This document shows, piece by piece, positions 52,446-60,785 of a stretch of DNA of 62,295 bases (position 1 is its first letter; every line of letters begins with the position of its first letter). A program made the position numbers and the translations under genes. The notes below the pieces were generated by a model. It was given only the letters and a program-made list of their open reading frames with translations, was not told the DNA's origin and did not search any database. Source of the DNA: Flavobacterium sp. UMI-01 (GTDB lineage Bacteria > Bacteroidota > Bacteroidia > Flavobacteriales > Flavobacteriaceae); contig NZ_BPLU01000020.1 in NCBI RefSeq assembly GCF_019656315.1, forward strand, positions 1 to 62,295. The letters run 5' to 3'.

Positions 52446-53762
52446 TTATTTTGAAAAAAAAACTTTTACTGTTACTCCTGCAGAATGCACTTTGTAACTT
52501 TCCTTGGTTAAGGCACTAATTGGATATTTATAAAATGGCTGGATTTCATATCCTATATTTTTTGACATATGTGCTCTAAAACCAAATGACAAATTCAAAG
52601 ATTTCAATGGAGAAAAACGGATATTATCATTATTAATAGATTTTTTGGTGGTAACAGACTCTTTTGTTATAAAACTTTCAATAACACCACCATTTGATTG
52701 AAATACTTCGACCTCTCGATAAGTTGTAGAAGTGTACGCAATTGTCTCGCTAAAAATTATATAAGAAGATAATCCTGCCCTTAGATAAATCTTATCGTTT
52801 AATACATTGTAGGTGATATTTAATGGAATATCTAAATGATTTAACTTGGATTCATTACGTTTACTCTCATCATCTGAATTCGAAAATAAATTAACTATGT
52901 TGCTTTCATTAGTTATATTCATGGTATTATAAATTGTTCCTGTACTTAAAGAAAAGTGTGAATGATTTAGAGGTAAATCAATTTCGAAACCAGCACCATA
53001 ATTTGAAGAAGTAACCGACTCTATGTTATCTGAATCTGAACCAAAACTAGGCGACACCAAAACACTCACTCGAATATTGTTATGAGTTTTGTTGATTACT
53101 TCTTTCTTCTCTGAATCTTTAATAAGTGCTAGTAGATCAATTGCCAAATTATCATTATTTGCTTTACTCATTGACTGAATTTTCACCAGACTTTCGGGTT
53201 CTTTAAGGCAATATTTTATATTATGTTTTATTTGTCCAACTGCTTTTAAATCGATAGTCTTATCATTTTTATTAGATAAATTATTCGTTACGACTGAATT
53301 TTTCATGTTAGAATCATCTTCATTTGCAGCTTTTTTTTGAGTTACACTATCTCTGTAGTTCGGACCAGTAGTATTTAATGTTACTATATTTTTTATATTG
53401 TTTTGACCAGTTTTAATATAAATACTATCTTTTATTACAAATTTTGATTTCTCACTTATAGCAGTCTTATTTGTTTGCTCCAAATCTTTACAGATAACAC
53501 TTGTAGAATCTTTAAAAAAATATTGAATATTTATATTTGTATCATTTATAGTTTTTGTAATATTTTTTAAAAAGGAAAAAATAACAGTCATTAGAATAAA
53601 TATAGCAGCAGCTCCCTTATAAAACCAATATAGAGTTCTTCGTTTTTTCTTTTTCTTTTTAGCTAAAAAGTTTTCCCAAGCTCCTTCTTGGTACTTTTCT
53701 TCATGACTATATAGTTGTTCTTTTATCTTTTGAACTATTTTTTTGTCAATATGCTCATTCAT
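52446..53762 (-). CDS. Anti-sigma-like protein with C-terminal outer-membrane beta-barrel
   Basis: The 438-residue protein has an N-terminal cytoplasmic segment (EQLYSHEEKYQEGAWENFLAKKKKKK), one membrane helix (about 46-66), a Ser/Asn-rich linker, and from about 225 a beta-barrel-like domain of the PorT type (VSVLVSPSFGS, GAGFEIDLPLNHSHFSLSTG, LNITYNVLNDKIYLRAGLSSY, LNLSFGFRAHMSKNIGYEIQPFYKYP). It starts 6 bp after the ECF sigma gene. Anti-sigma proteins fused to a barrel domain occur in Flavobacteriia. Confidence 0.84.
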   Translation of the reverse strand: MNEHIDKKIVQKIKEQLYSHEEKYQEGAWENFLAKKKKKKRRTLYWFYKGAAAIFILMTVIFSFLKNITKTINDTNINIQYFFKDSTSVICKDLEQTNKTAISEKSKFVIKDSIYIKTGQNNIKNIVTLNTTGPNYRDSVTQKKAANEDDSNMKNSVVTNNLSNKNDKTIDLKAVGQIKHNIKYCLKEPESLVKIQSMSKANNDNLAIDLLALIKDSEKKEVINKTHNNIRVSVLVSPSFGSDSDNIESVTSSNYGAGFEIDLPLNHSHFSLSTGTIYNTMNITNESNIVNLFSNSDDESKRNESKLNHLDIPLNITYNVLNDKIYLRAGLSSYIIFSETIAYTSTTYREVEVFQSNGGVIESFITKESVTTKKSINNDNIRFSPLKSLNLSFGFRAHMSKNIGYEIQPFYKYPISALTKESYKVHSAGVTVKVFFSK

Positions 53763-53768
53763 TTCAAA

Positions 53769-54311
53769 TTAATTACAATATTTTACAATTTGGTCTTTCA
53801 ATCTTTCTTTAGCCCTTGTGAGATAAGTTCGGGAAGAACTCTCGGCGATGTTAACAATAGCCGCAATTTCTTTGTGACTATAACCTTCAATTTCATAGAG
53901 ATTGAAAACTACCCTTAACATATCAGGTAGGTCAGCTATCAGTGTATAGATATCATTTAATGATAGCTGATCTATCGCTTCAATTGAAGGTAATTGATTT
54001 TTATACTCATATAAGTCTAAATGAAGTTTGAATTTTTTATTTTTTCTTAAATGATCAATAGCAGTGTTTATAGTTATTCTCCGTAACCATCTTTTGAAGG
54101 GTTGGTCTAAATTATATGTCTTAATTGAATCAAAAACTTTTATAAAAGTATCATCAACAATTTCTTGAGCTATTTCACGATTTGAACTATATGATAAACC
54201 AATGGACATCACATATCCGTAATATTTCCTATATAGAAGTTCCTGATCATTATTGTTTTTATTAATACAACCCAAGATTAAAGCTACTTCCATTCTTTTA
54301 TCCGTATCCAA
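53769..54311 (-). CDS. ECF-family RNA polymerase sigma factor
   Basis: The 180-residue product has sigma2 (YRKYYGYVMSIGLSYSSNREIAQEIVDDTFIKVF, PFKRWLRRITINTAIDHLRK) and sigma4 (LPDMLRVVFNLYEIEGYSHKEIAAIVNIAESSSRTYLTRAKERL). It should direct transcription in response to a signal sensed by the adjacent anti-sigma/beta-barrel protein. The gap to it is 6 bp, so they are co-transcribed. Confidence 0.95.
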   Translation of the reverse strand: MDTDKRMEVALILGCINKNNNDQELLYRKYYGYVMSIGLSYSSNREIAQEIVDDTFIKVFDSIKTYNLDQPFKRWLRRITINTAIDHLRKNKKFKLHLDLYEYKNQLPSIEAIDQLSLNDIYTLIADLPDMLRVVFNLYEIEGYSHKEIAAIVNIAESSSRTYLTRAKERLKDQIVKYCN

Positions 54312-54606
54312 TCTTTTTTAATGTTTATGCTTTAGTTTAAAAGATTTTATAATCTATACGTTAATAAACTCTAAAACGCTACAGTGTTCTTGTATGTAGA
54401 TTATTTAATGACGAAAAGGTTATTTAATTTTATGTTAAATATAATTCCGGTAAGTTGATTAAACATCTAATGACTAAATGTTTAAACATTTTTCCTTGCG
54501 TAGTGATTTGTAGTCGCTTCTATTGTCGTAAGAAATTAATATTCAGTATTATCATACTGTCAAATAGTTTTTGATATTTTTATAAATTTGATTTAAACAA
54601 CTAAAA
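54312..54606. promoter_or_regulatory. Divergent spacer with promoter of the Crp/Fnr gene
   Basis: This 295-bp spacer separates the ECF sigma gene and the divergent Crp/Fnr gene. TAAATTTG at 54583-54590 matches the TAnnTTTG -7 consensus 16 bp before the Crp/Fnr ATG. No other gene or clear hairpin is seen. Confidence 0.6.
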
Positions 54607-55113
54607 ATGAATGAAATATTTGAAATGTCATCTAGAACAGTGACACTAAAACGAAACGAATATTTAAAAATTGAGGGAACTTCAGACACCAATATTTATT
54701 ATATAGAAAGCGGATGTTTGAAAATTTTCGTCTGGGATGAAGTAGAAAAACGTATTATAAGGTTTGGTTACAAAGGAAACATAATTGCGGCATTAGACTC
54801 ATTTTTAACTGAAAATTCCTCACCACTATGTATTCAGGCTATCAAAACCACAGTCTTAAAAGTAGCGACTAAAACCCAACTTAATAAATTTATAGAAAAT
54901 GACAACAATTTAACTTTTTGGAGAAACATATTAGAAAATTTGGTACTCCAACAAATGGAAAGAGAAATGGATATTCTAACCGCATCACCAAGGCAACGCT
55001 ATGAAAGAGTATTAAAAAGAAGTCCGCAACTTTTTCAGGAGGTTCCTAATAAATATATTGCTAATTATTTAAGAATGAGTCCTGAAACATTATCAAGATT
55101 ATTAAAATCTTGA
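54607..55113 (+). CDS. Crp/Fnr-family regulator
   Basis: The 168-residue protein has a cNMP-binding-like beta-roll (YLKIEGTSDTNIYYIESGCLKIFVWDE ... FGYKGNIIAALDSFL) with no typical cAMP-contact Arg-Ser, then a C helix and an HTH (YIANYLRMSPETLSRLLKS). It is shorter than usual (about 190), ending right after the recognition helix. It is followed by a DinB-superfamily gene it may regulate. Confidence 0.88.
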   Translation: MNEIFEMSSRTVTLKRNEYLKIEGTSDTNIYYIESGCLKIFVWDEVEKRIIRFGYKGNIIAALDSFLTENSSPLCIQAIKTTVLKVATKTQLNKFIENDNNLTFWRNILENLVLQQMEREMDILTASPRQRYERVLKRSPQLFQEVPNKYIANYLRMSPETLSRLLKS

Positions 55114-55168
55114 TTTGAGTCAAGGTTTTTCAAAAAAACTTTTTAGAGATTTGCTTAAAACTTTAAAA

Positions 55169-55723
55169 ATGCAAACGGAAAAATTAATACAGCAGCTTAT
55201 AGAGCAAACGGAACAACTTCTTACGAAAGCTGAAAAATTAAAACTTTATAATTTGGATCATTTAAGTTGGAGAGAAAACGAAAATTCATGGAATATTCTT
55301 GAATGTTTGGAACATTTAAATCTATATGGGGATTTTTACTTACCGCAAATTGAATCTAAAATAAAAAAAACAAATTCACTGCCTGAACAAGAATTCAGAA
55401 AAGGATTATTTGGTAATTATTTTGCAAAAAGTATGCTTCCAAAGGTGAAACCTAATAAAATGAAAACTTTTAAAGATAAAGACCCTGTACATCGAAAACT
55501 ACATAAGTCCGTAATAGATAGATTTATTAACCAACAAGTTAAACTTTTAGAGCTACTAAATTTATCAAAAAAAGTAAACCTAAATAAAGTAAAAATTGAA
55601 ACCTCAATCTCAAGTTTAATCAAATTAAAATTAGGTGACACTTTCCAGTTTTACATCAATCATATGATTAGGCATTTCATTCAAATTGATAGATTAGAAC
55701 ACTTAATAAAAAATAGAAATTAA
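55169..55723 (+). CDS. DinB-superfamily protein
   Basis: I use the ATG at 55169 (MQTEKLIQQLIEQTEQLL); an upstream TTG at 55115 would make an 18-residue extension. The 184-residue protein shows a DinB_2-like plan: WNILECLEHLNLYGDFYLPQI with first His, a middle GLFGNYFAKSM segment and DTFQFYINHMIRHFIQIDRL with the last His residues. Substrate unknown. It lies downstream of the Crp/Fnr gene in the same direction. Confidence 0.8.
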   Translation: MQTEKLIQQLIEQTEQLLTKAEKLKLYNLDHLSWRENENSWNILECLEHLNLYGDFYLPQIESKIKKTNSLPEQEFRKGLFGNYFAKSMLPKVKPNKMKTFKDKDPVHRKLHKSVIDRFINQQVKLLELLNLSKKVNLNKVKIETSISSLIKLKLGDTFQFYINHMIRHFIQIDRLEHLIKNRN

Positions 55724-55866
55724 GTTTATATAACCATGCAAAGAATCGATTAAAAAGATTGCATATTAAGGGTTTTATATTGATAAGTTAGAAAACTTAA
55801 CAATTTAAACTACTTTGCCAGGATGAGCTAGCAACCAGATATTACCAAAACCAAATGATTAGATTT

Positions 55867-55911
55867 AAAAATATTTTTGAGCTTTTTTTAGAAGAGCTCA
55901 AAAATATTTTT
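55867..55911. terminator. Strong bidirectional terminator
   Basis: AAAAATATTTTTGAGCT (55867-55883) pairs perfectly with its complement at 55895-55911, an 11-nt loop between and A/T-rich ends on both sides. It sits between two convergent DinB-type genes. Confidence 0.9.
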
Positions 55912-56015
55912 CTGAATAACTTTTAGCGTACGCAGTTGTTGAAAAACTACTTATAAAATCTTAGTAAATTGAATTAGCATTTAGATTGACCGCAAATTCT
56001 TAATTCAATCTCATG

Positions 56016-56543
56016 CTATTTATATTTTAAAATAGTTAAATATTCAATCCAAGGACCTACTTCTTTTTTATATTGCTTTGCCAATATTCGGGTGATTTGT
56101 GCAATATGATTCAAATCATGTACCATCCAAGTTGCGATTAGTTGAGCTAAAGTGACTTCACCAAATACCGTATGAACTCCTTTTTTTTCTAAATCTTTTG
56201 GAGTGATTTTTTTTGATTTTAAATACTGCATGTTCTCTTTTCTAAGTTGGACAAATTCCTTAAGTAAATCATCCATCTTTTTTCCGTTACTATTTTTAAA
56301 CTGGGCTAAGCGGTCATACGGAGGAAACGATTTATCTGAATTATTAGAGAGTATAGTTGTTACTCGAGGAATCCAATCCGTTTTTTCACCGTGAATTAGA
56401 TGGCCAAGTACATCAAATGCTGACCAAGAATTATTTCCTTCATTCAAAAGCACCCAATCTTCTGATATATTATTCAGTAAAGAATATATGGTAGTAGGTG
56501 TTCTTTCTAGTATTTCGATAGATTTATCTAAGTTGAATTTCAT
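56016..56543 (-). CDS. DinB-superfamily protein
   Basis: The 175-residue four-helix protein has WSAFDVLGHLIHGEKTDWIPRV and LIATWMVHDLNHIAQITRILAKQYKKEVGPW. It is a paralog of the gene at 16664-17188. Metal-ligand His residues are in the usual positions. It is the last gene of the TetR-controlled operon, 17 bp after the SDR gene. Confidence 0.87.
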   Translation of the reverse strand: MKFNLDKSIEILERTPTTIYSLLNNISEDWVLLNEGNNSWSAFDVLGHLIHGEKTDWIPRVTTILSNNSDKSFPPYDRLAQFKNSNGKKMDDLLKEFVQLRKENMQYLKSKKITPKDLEKKGVHTVFGEVTLAQLIATWMVHDLNHIAQITRILAKQYKKEVGPWIEYLTILKYK

Positions 56544-56560
56544 GCTTATTGAGATTTGAT

Positions 56561-57304
56561 TTATTTACCTCCTGCGATATCAATATAGGATCCAGTAACG
56601 TATGATGCTTCATCTGAAAGTAACCATAAGATAGCATTTGCGACTTCTATTGGAGAACCACCCCGTTTCATAGGAATGCTGTCTTTTAATCGGTCCACTC
56701 TATTTGGCTCGCCTCCAGCCGCATGAATGTCGCTATAAATAAAGCCAGGACGAACAGCATTTACTCGGATTCCTTCGTTTGCTACTTCTTTAGATAGACC
56801 TATGGTAAGTGCATCTATAGCGCCTTTTGTTGCCGCATAATCAATATATTCATTTGGAGCGCCTGTTTTTGAAGCAATGGATGAAACATTTACAATTGCA
56901 CCGCCTTTGCCACCATAAGCTGTTGACATTTGTTTAATTGCTTCTTTTGAGCAAATAAAGCAACTGACAATATTTGTATTGATGACTCTTTCCAACCTGT
57001 CCATTTCTAAATTATCTAGTCGTGATTGATTTTCAAGAATACCCACATTATTTACCAAGGCGTCTATTTTTCCAAAATGAGACAAAATGTTTTTAAATAA
57101 ATCTATTACCTCTTTTTCTTTGGAAACATCAGCTTGAAATGCCACAGCCTTTCCGCCTAGTTTTAAAATTTTGTTTACAGTTTTTTCTGCAGCTTCTTTA
57201 TTCTTTACGTAATTTACCGCCACATTGTATCCTTTTTGAGCTGCTAGTACTGCTGTAGCTGCACCAATGCCACGACTTGCTCCTGTGATTAATACTGTTT
57301 TCAT
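56561..57304 (-). CDS. Short-chain dehydrogenase/reductase
   Basis: The 247-residue SDR has the cofactor motif TGASRGIG at about 7-14, NNVG in place of NNAG at about 88, catalytic Ser in NVSSIAS, and the YIDYAATKGA motif with Tyr and Lys. The C-terminus VTGSYIDIAGGK is classic. NADP(H) preference is suggested by Arg after the Gly motif. The substrate is unknown. Its operon holds other small detoxification-type genes. Confidence 0.93.
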   Translation of the reverse strand: MKTVLITGASRGIGAATAVLAAQKGYNVAVNYVKNKEAAEKTVNKILKLGGKAVAFQADVSKEKEVIDLFKNILSHFGKIDALVNNVGILENQSRLDNLEMDRLERVINTNIVSCFICSKEAIKQMSTAYGGKGGAIVNVSSIASKTGAPNEYIDYAATKGAIDALTIGLSKEVANEGIRVNAVRPGFIYSDIHAAGGEPNRVDRLKDSIPMKRGGSPIEVANAILWLLSDEASYVTGSYIDIAGGK

Positions 57305-57322
57305 ACATATTTTTCCTTAATT

Positions 57323-57832
57323 CTATTTGTTGGTTAAAGAGTAGTGTTTATTGTCTTTAAGGATAGAAGTCAATTGTTTAATCCGGGCTTGTAAATCTTG
57401 AATTTGATTTGCTTCTTGGTTTTCAATTGTTTTAGCCCACTTCAAAAAATCGGAACTATGAAGTTCTTTTTTACCCGTAACCGTGCTTACATGTATCAGC
57501 TTGGTTCTCATTATTGTTTTTAAGTGATTTTGATTTTCATCCAACATTATGGCTTCGAAATGTAGAAATTGGTCACATGCAGAAAGTAAAGAAGATTGAA
57601 TCGTTACCACTTCATTGTATTTTGCTGGTCGTACATACGCAATTTCGTGACTCCATACTACCCATCCTAAGTTGCTTTTATAATACTCACTTAAATCAAA
57701 TTCATAAAATTGTTTTAAATGATCTTCGCGTGCATTAATAAAATAATCTAAATACTTCGAGTTATTTAAATGACCAAATAAATCGCAGTCATTAAAGCGT
57801 ATTCTGTATGTTGATTGGGGTGTCTTATTCAT
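57323..57832 (-). CDS. Acyl-CoA thioesterase-like hotdog-fold protein
   Basis: The 169-residue protein shows the 4HBT pattern: YRIRFNDCDLFGHLNNSKYLDYFINARE with the active-site Asp and His-Leu-Asn, then WVVWSHEIAYVRPAKYNEVVTIQSSL. It should hydrolyse acyl-CoA or a related thioester. It lies 18 bp before the SDR gene and 21 bp after the PEP-mutase-like gene in one operon. Confidence 0.88.
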   Translation of the reverse strand: MNKTPQSTYRIRFNDCDLFGHLNNSKYLDYFINAREDHLKQFYEFDLSEYYKSNLGWVVWSHEIAYVRPAKYNEVVTIQSSLLSACDQFLHFEAIMLDENQNHLKTIMRTKLIHVSTVTGKKELHSSDFLKWAKTIENQEANQIQDLQARIKQLTSILKDNKHYSLTNK

Positions 57833-57853
57833 GATATAAGTTTTTTAGAAGGA

Positions 57854-58666
57854 TTAAATATTTAACAATTCATTGAGTGCATCCGAACTAATTGCTGTTT
57901 GCGCAAAATCAAATTTTCCATTTTGATTTAAACTTTTTGCTGTTTCGATGAATGAAGTCATGGTATTCCTAAATAGTGAGGCTCCAAGGCTAATTCTTCG
58001 TACACCTATTTTTGATAAACTCTCAAAATCAAGATGGCAATCTTTTAACCCCATCATTACATTTAATGGTTTGTCTATTTCATACAGTATAGATTGAATG
58101 TCTTTTATACTTTTAATACCTGGAGCAAAAAGAACATCAGCACCCGCACTTTGGTACGCTTGTAATCGTTTAATGGTATCTTTTAAGTCAGTTTTGCCAA
58201 TAGTATAATTATCTGCGCGAGCAGTTAATAAAAAAGGAAAATCTAAACTTGCTATGGCTTCAGTTGCAGCGGTAATTCGTTCAGCTGAAAATTCAATCGA
58301 ATAGCTCTCGTTATTCTTTACATCTTCAATTGAAGCACCTACGATACCTGTATTTGCAGCTAATTTGATTGTGTCAAAAATCTTCTTAGGTTCATCATAA
58401 AATCCGTTCCCTAAATCAGCTGAAACAGGTAAATTAGTTGCTCTGGAAATTTTTTCAAGGTACTGTAGTACATTATCTAACGGTAATTGATTGTCTGAAA
58501 CCCCTTCGCTAAAAGCTATCGATGCACTCGATGTAGCTAATGCTTTGAAGCCTAAATTCTCTACTATTTTCGTTGTTGCTACATCCCAGGGGTTTGGAAT
58601 TATGAAAGTGGATTTTTCCTCATGGAGTTTTTTAAAAAGTTCCGCTTTTTCAAATTGTGTTTTCAT
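57854..58666 (-). CDS. Isocitrate lyase/PEP mutase superfamily protein
   Basis: I use the ATG at 58666; another at 58678 is also possible. The 270-residue TIM-barrel protein has IIPNPWDVATTKIVENLGFKALATSS, LPVSADLGNGFYDEP (metal/substrate Asp-x-Gly-x-Gly), GIVGASIEDV, LTARADNY and GADVLFAPG. These match PEP phosphonomutase/oxaloacetate-lyase-like enzymes. The exact reaction is unknown. It overlaps the upstream DinB-like gene by 17 bp. Confidence 0.9.
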   Translation of the reverse strand: MKTQFEKAELFKKLHEEKSTFIIPNPWDVATTKIVENLGFKALATSSASIAFSEGVSDNQLPLDNVLQYLEKISRATNLPVSADLGNGFYDEPKKIFDTIKLAANTGIVGASIEDVKNNESYSIEFSAERITAATEAIASLDFPFLLTARADNYTIGKTDLKDTIKRLQAYQSAGADVLFAPGIKSIKDIQSILYEIDKPLNVMMGLKDCHLDFESLSKIGVRRISLGASLFRNTMTSFIETAKSLNQNGKFDFAQTAISSDALNELLNI

Positions 58667-59186
58667 AGTTGAAACCATTAATTGAAATTCTTTTAATCAT
58701 CTGATGATGATGTTCTACGTGATACATTGTGAAATACAGAACCTCTCTTACACTGATTAAAGAGAGTGCGGGATGAGGACACAGATACTGGTCTAATTCT
58801 TTTTCGCTCCAATTGTTGAGTGAATGTATTAAATCATTTACTAATGTATTTCCGTCTTTGATTAGTTCTTCGTGGTTTAAATCTGTACTGGGTAATAAAG
58901 GTGGAGGTGACTTAACTCCATTCTTTATTGCCAAATGGTATTTTTCCACAAGAGCTTCGTAACTGATGGATTTTCCACCGTTCAATCCAAATCTTGATTC
59001 TAACATTGGTTTAGGAGTTGATAGAAAGTTTATCAATATTGAAATTGACTTATTGATATGATCTACATTTTCGTTAACTGTCCATTTACCATCAGTTGAA
59101 CTATTCTTATCTTCATGATTAGAAGCTGCGCTCCAAAAATCAGAATGATTATCTCTAAGTTTGATAATGATGTTTTCTTTATTCAT
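58650..59186 (-). CDS. DinB-superfamily protein
   Basis: The 178-residue protein has KWTVNENVDHINKSISILINFL with first His and SVREVLYFTMYHVEHHHQMIKRI with the others. It overlaps the upstream gene by 8 bp and the downstream gene by 17 bp, so it is in the core of the operon. Reaction unknown. Confidence 0.85.
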   Translation of the reverse strand: MNKENIIIKLRDNHSDFWSAASNHEDKNSSTDGKWTVNENVDHINKSISILINFLSTPKPMLESRFGLNGGKSISYEALVEKYHLAIKNGVKSPPPLLPSTDLNHEELIKDGNTLVNDLIHSLNNWSEKELDQYLCPHPALSLISVREVLYFTMYHVEHHHQMIKRISINGFNYENTI

Positions 59187-59757
59187 TTTCCTTATTTTTA
59201 ATTAGATATTCATTTGTAAAATGTTCATTATGCTGGGGCTTTGAAAATTTTTCCGCATTATAAGTTTTTGAATTGCCTTTTGGGATGGAAAGAGAAACCC
59301 ATTTATCGTCACATATCATTTTACCTAAAAAAACTATTTGTCCTACATGATACGGATAATGTGCTAATTGGCGATTGATAGCTTCTAACACTGTATGCCC
59401 TTGATTTCGGATGTAAATAATTGTATTTAAATCTCTAGCAGTTAGGCTTTTTAATGTTGAAAAAAGACAATCCCAGCCTCGATTCCAAACTTCAATTAAT
59501 TCTTCTTTTGTTTGAATATCATTTTCAAATTCAGCATCACGGTTGCGCCAATCTTTCTCCCCATCTGAAGTAAGAAAATCTGTCCAACGTGAAAGCATAT
59601 TTCCGCTAAGATGTTTTACTATTATGGCTATATTGTTGCTTTCATTGTTGTACTTCCAAAATAATTTTTCGTCAGGGATTTGCACAAAGGTTTTGTCCCC
59701 TAACATTTTATAGTATTCAAATTGTTTACTAACACTTTCTAAATAATTTGTATCCAT
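59179..59757 (-). CDS. DUF1572 family protein (DinB superfamily)
   Basis: The 192-residue protein fits DUF1572: YYKMLGDKTFVQIPDEKLFWKYNNESNNIAIIVKHLSGNMLSRWTDFLTSDGEKDWRNRDAEFEND, and later LAHYPYHVGQIVFLGKMICDDKWVSLSIPKG. His in KHLSGN and HYPYHVGQI are the metal ligands. Function unknown. It overlaps the next gene by 8 bp and is second in the TetR-controlled operon. Confidence 0.9.
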   Translation of the reverse strand: MDTNYLESVSKQFEYYKMLGDKTFVQIPDEKLFWKYNNESNNIAIIVKHLSGNMLSRWTDFLTSDGEKDWRNRDAEFENDIQTKEELIEVWNRGWDCLFSTLKSLTARDLNTIIYIRNQGHTVLEAINRQLAHYPYHVGQIVFLGKMICDDKWVSLSIPKGNSKTYNAEKFSKPQHNEHFTNEYLIKNKENE

Positions 59758-59789
59758 ACTATTTCGCTTTTAATTGATGTATAAATGAT

Positions 59790-60071
59790 TTACAACACAC
59801 CTGATTCTAACTCTTCTAAATAGATAAAATCTGGTGATTTTACTCCTGCTTGTTTTCGAATTTCAATCAATTCTGGTGATTCAAAGAATTTCTTTGCATT
59901 TTCAATTGAGGACCAGACCGAATAGTGAACAATTTTATTTGGTTCGTTTTCATATTTGAGTACTTGATAAGAGATTTCCCCAGCTTTTTTTCTGATGTCA
60001 GAGGCGTTGTCAAATATTTGTTTCCAAGCTTTGTAATCTTGAACTTCGTGTATAATTAGTACCTGTTTCAT
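59790..60071 (-). CDS. ABM/dimeric alpha-beta barrel small protein
   Basis: The 93-residue protein has the dimeric ferredoxin-like pattern of antibiotic-biosynthesis-monooxygenase or NIPSNAP-like proteins: VLIIHEVQDYKAWKQIFDN, SYQVLKYENEPNKIVHYSVWSSIENAKKFFESPEL. Activity unknown. It is the first gene after the TetR operator and so the expected leader of the seven-gene operon. Confidence 0.8.
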   Translation of the reverse strand: MKQVLIIHEVQDYKAWKQIFDNASDIRKKAGEISYQVLKYENEPNKIVHYSVWSSIENAKKFFESPELIEIRKQAGVKSPDFIYLEELESGVL

Positions 60072-60099
60072 AAGTCAAACTTTTGTTAATCTGTATTTA

Positions 60100-60121
60100 A
60101 AATATACCGATTGGTATATTT
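60100..60121. promoter_or_regulatory. TetR operator before the ABM-like operon
   Basis: AAATATACC-GATT-GGTATATTT has perfect 9-bp arms and a 4-bp centre, typical of TetR operators. It lies 28 bp before the start of the ABM-like gene and 16 bp beyond the end of tetR. Confidence 0.82.
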
Positions 60122-60136
60122 GTAGTCAAATTTTTT

Positions 60137-60730
60137 TTAAGGTTCTAGCTCTCTAATTAATTTTTCTAAATAGGACATACTTACTTTAAGTACTTCGGGA
60201 TCCCCTGTCACTTTAGCTTGCATCATCGCTCCTTCAATTAAAGACATCATAATAAAAGCAAAATCACTCGCATTGGTAGTACTTTTTACTTCTTGTCGCT
60301 CAATTCCTCTATCAATCATTTTTTCTATAGCTTTCTTCCAATTTTTTAAAGCATTAATGACCTTTACTTTTAGAAGTGGATGTGTATCATCAGCTTCGGT
60401 AGCGGTATTTAAAATTGGACAGCCAGCTTTTAAAATAGGTAATTCTAAAAATATCTTATATGTTTCAGGATATACTAACAACCGATCTATCGTATTTGTC
60501 CTTGCTTCAATCCTTTTACGTAAGTATGCAATAATCTCATTATGGTTATAGTCAAATGCTGCTAATGCTACTTCATCCTTATTTTCAAAATTGCCATAAA
60601 TACTACCTTTTGTGAGACCTGTAGCCTCTGTGATATCATGCATAGAAGTACCTACAAATCCTTTAGCATTGAATATAGGAGCTGTTTTTTCTATTATTAA
60701 TTGTTTGGTACGTTCTGCTTTTGAAATCAT
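60137..60730 (-). CDS. TetR/AcrR-family regulator
   Basis: I use the ATG at 60730; the codon before it is TTG. The 197-residue protein has an N-terminal HTH (FVGTSMHDITEATGLTKGSIYGNFENKDEVALAAFDY) and a C-terminal ligand domain (FAFIMMSLIEGAMMQAKVTGDPEVL). It should repress both itself and the operon downstream, as near-identical operators lie before each. The ligand is unknown; the operon suggests a reactive small molecule. Confidence 0.94.
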   Translation of the reverse strand: MISKAERTKQLIIEKTAPIFNAKGFVGTSMHDITEATGLTKGSIYGNFENKDEVALAAFDYNHNEIIAYLRKRIEARTNTIDRLLVYPETYKIFLELPILKAGCPILNTATEADDTHPLLKVKVINALKNWKKAIEKMIDRGIERQEVKSTTNASDFAFIMMSLIEGAMMQAKVTGDPEVLKVSMSYLEKLIRELEP

Positions 60731-60762
60731 CAAATGGTATTATTTTGATGTAAAGATAAAAA

Positions 60763-60784
60763 AAATATACCAATTGGTATGTTT
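60763..60784. promoter_or_regulatory. TetR operator before tetR (autoregulation)
   Basis: AAATATACC-AATT-GGTATGTTT matches the operator at 60100-60121 with one changed arm base and a different centre. It lies 33 bp before the tetR start, next to the end of the integrase gene. Confidence 0.82.
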
Positions 60785-60785
60785 T

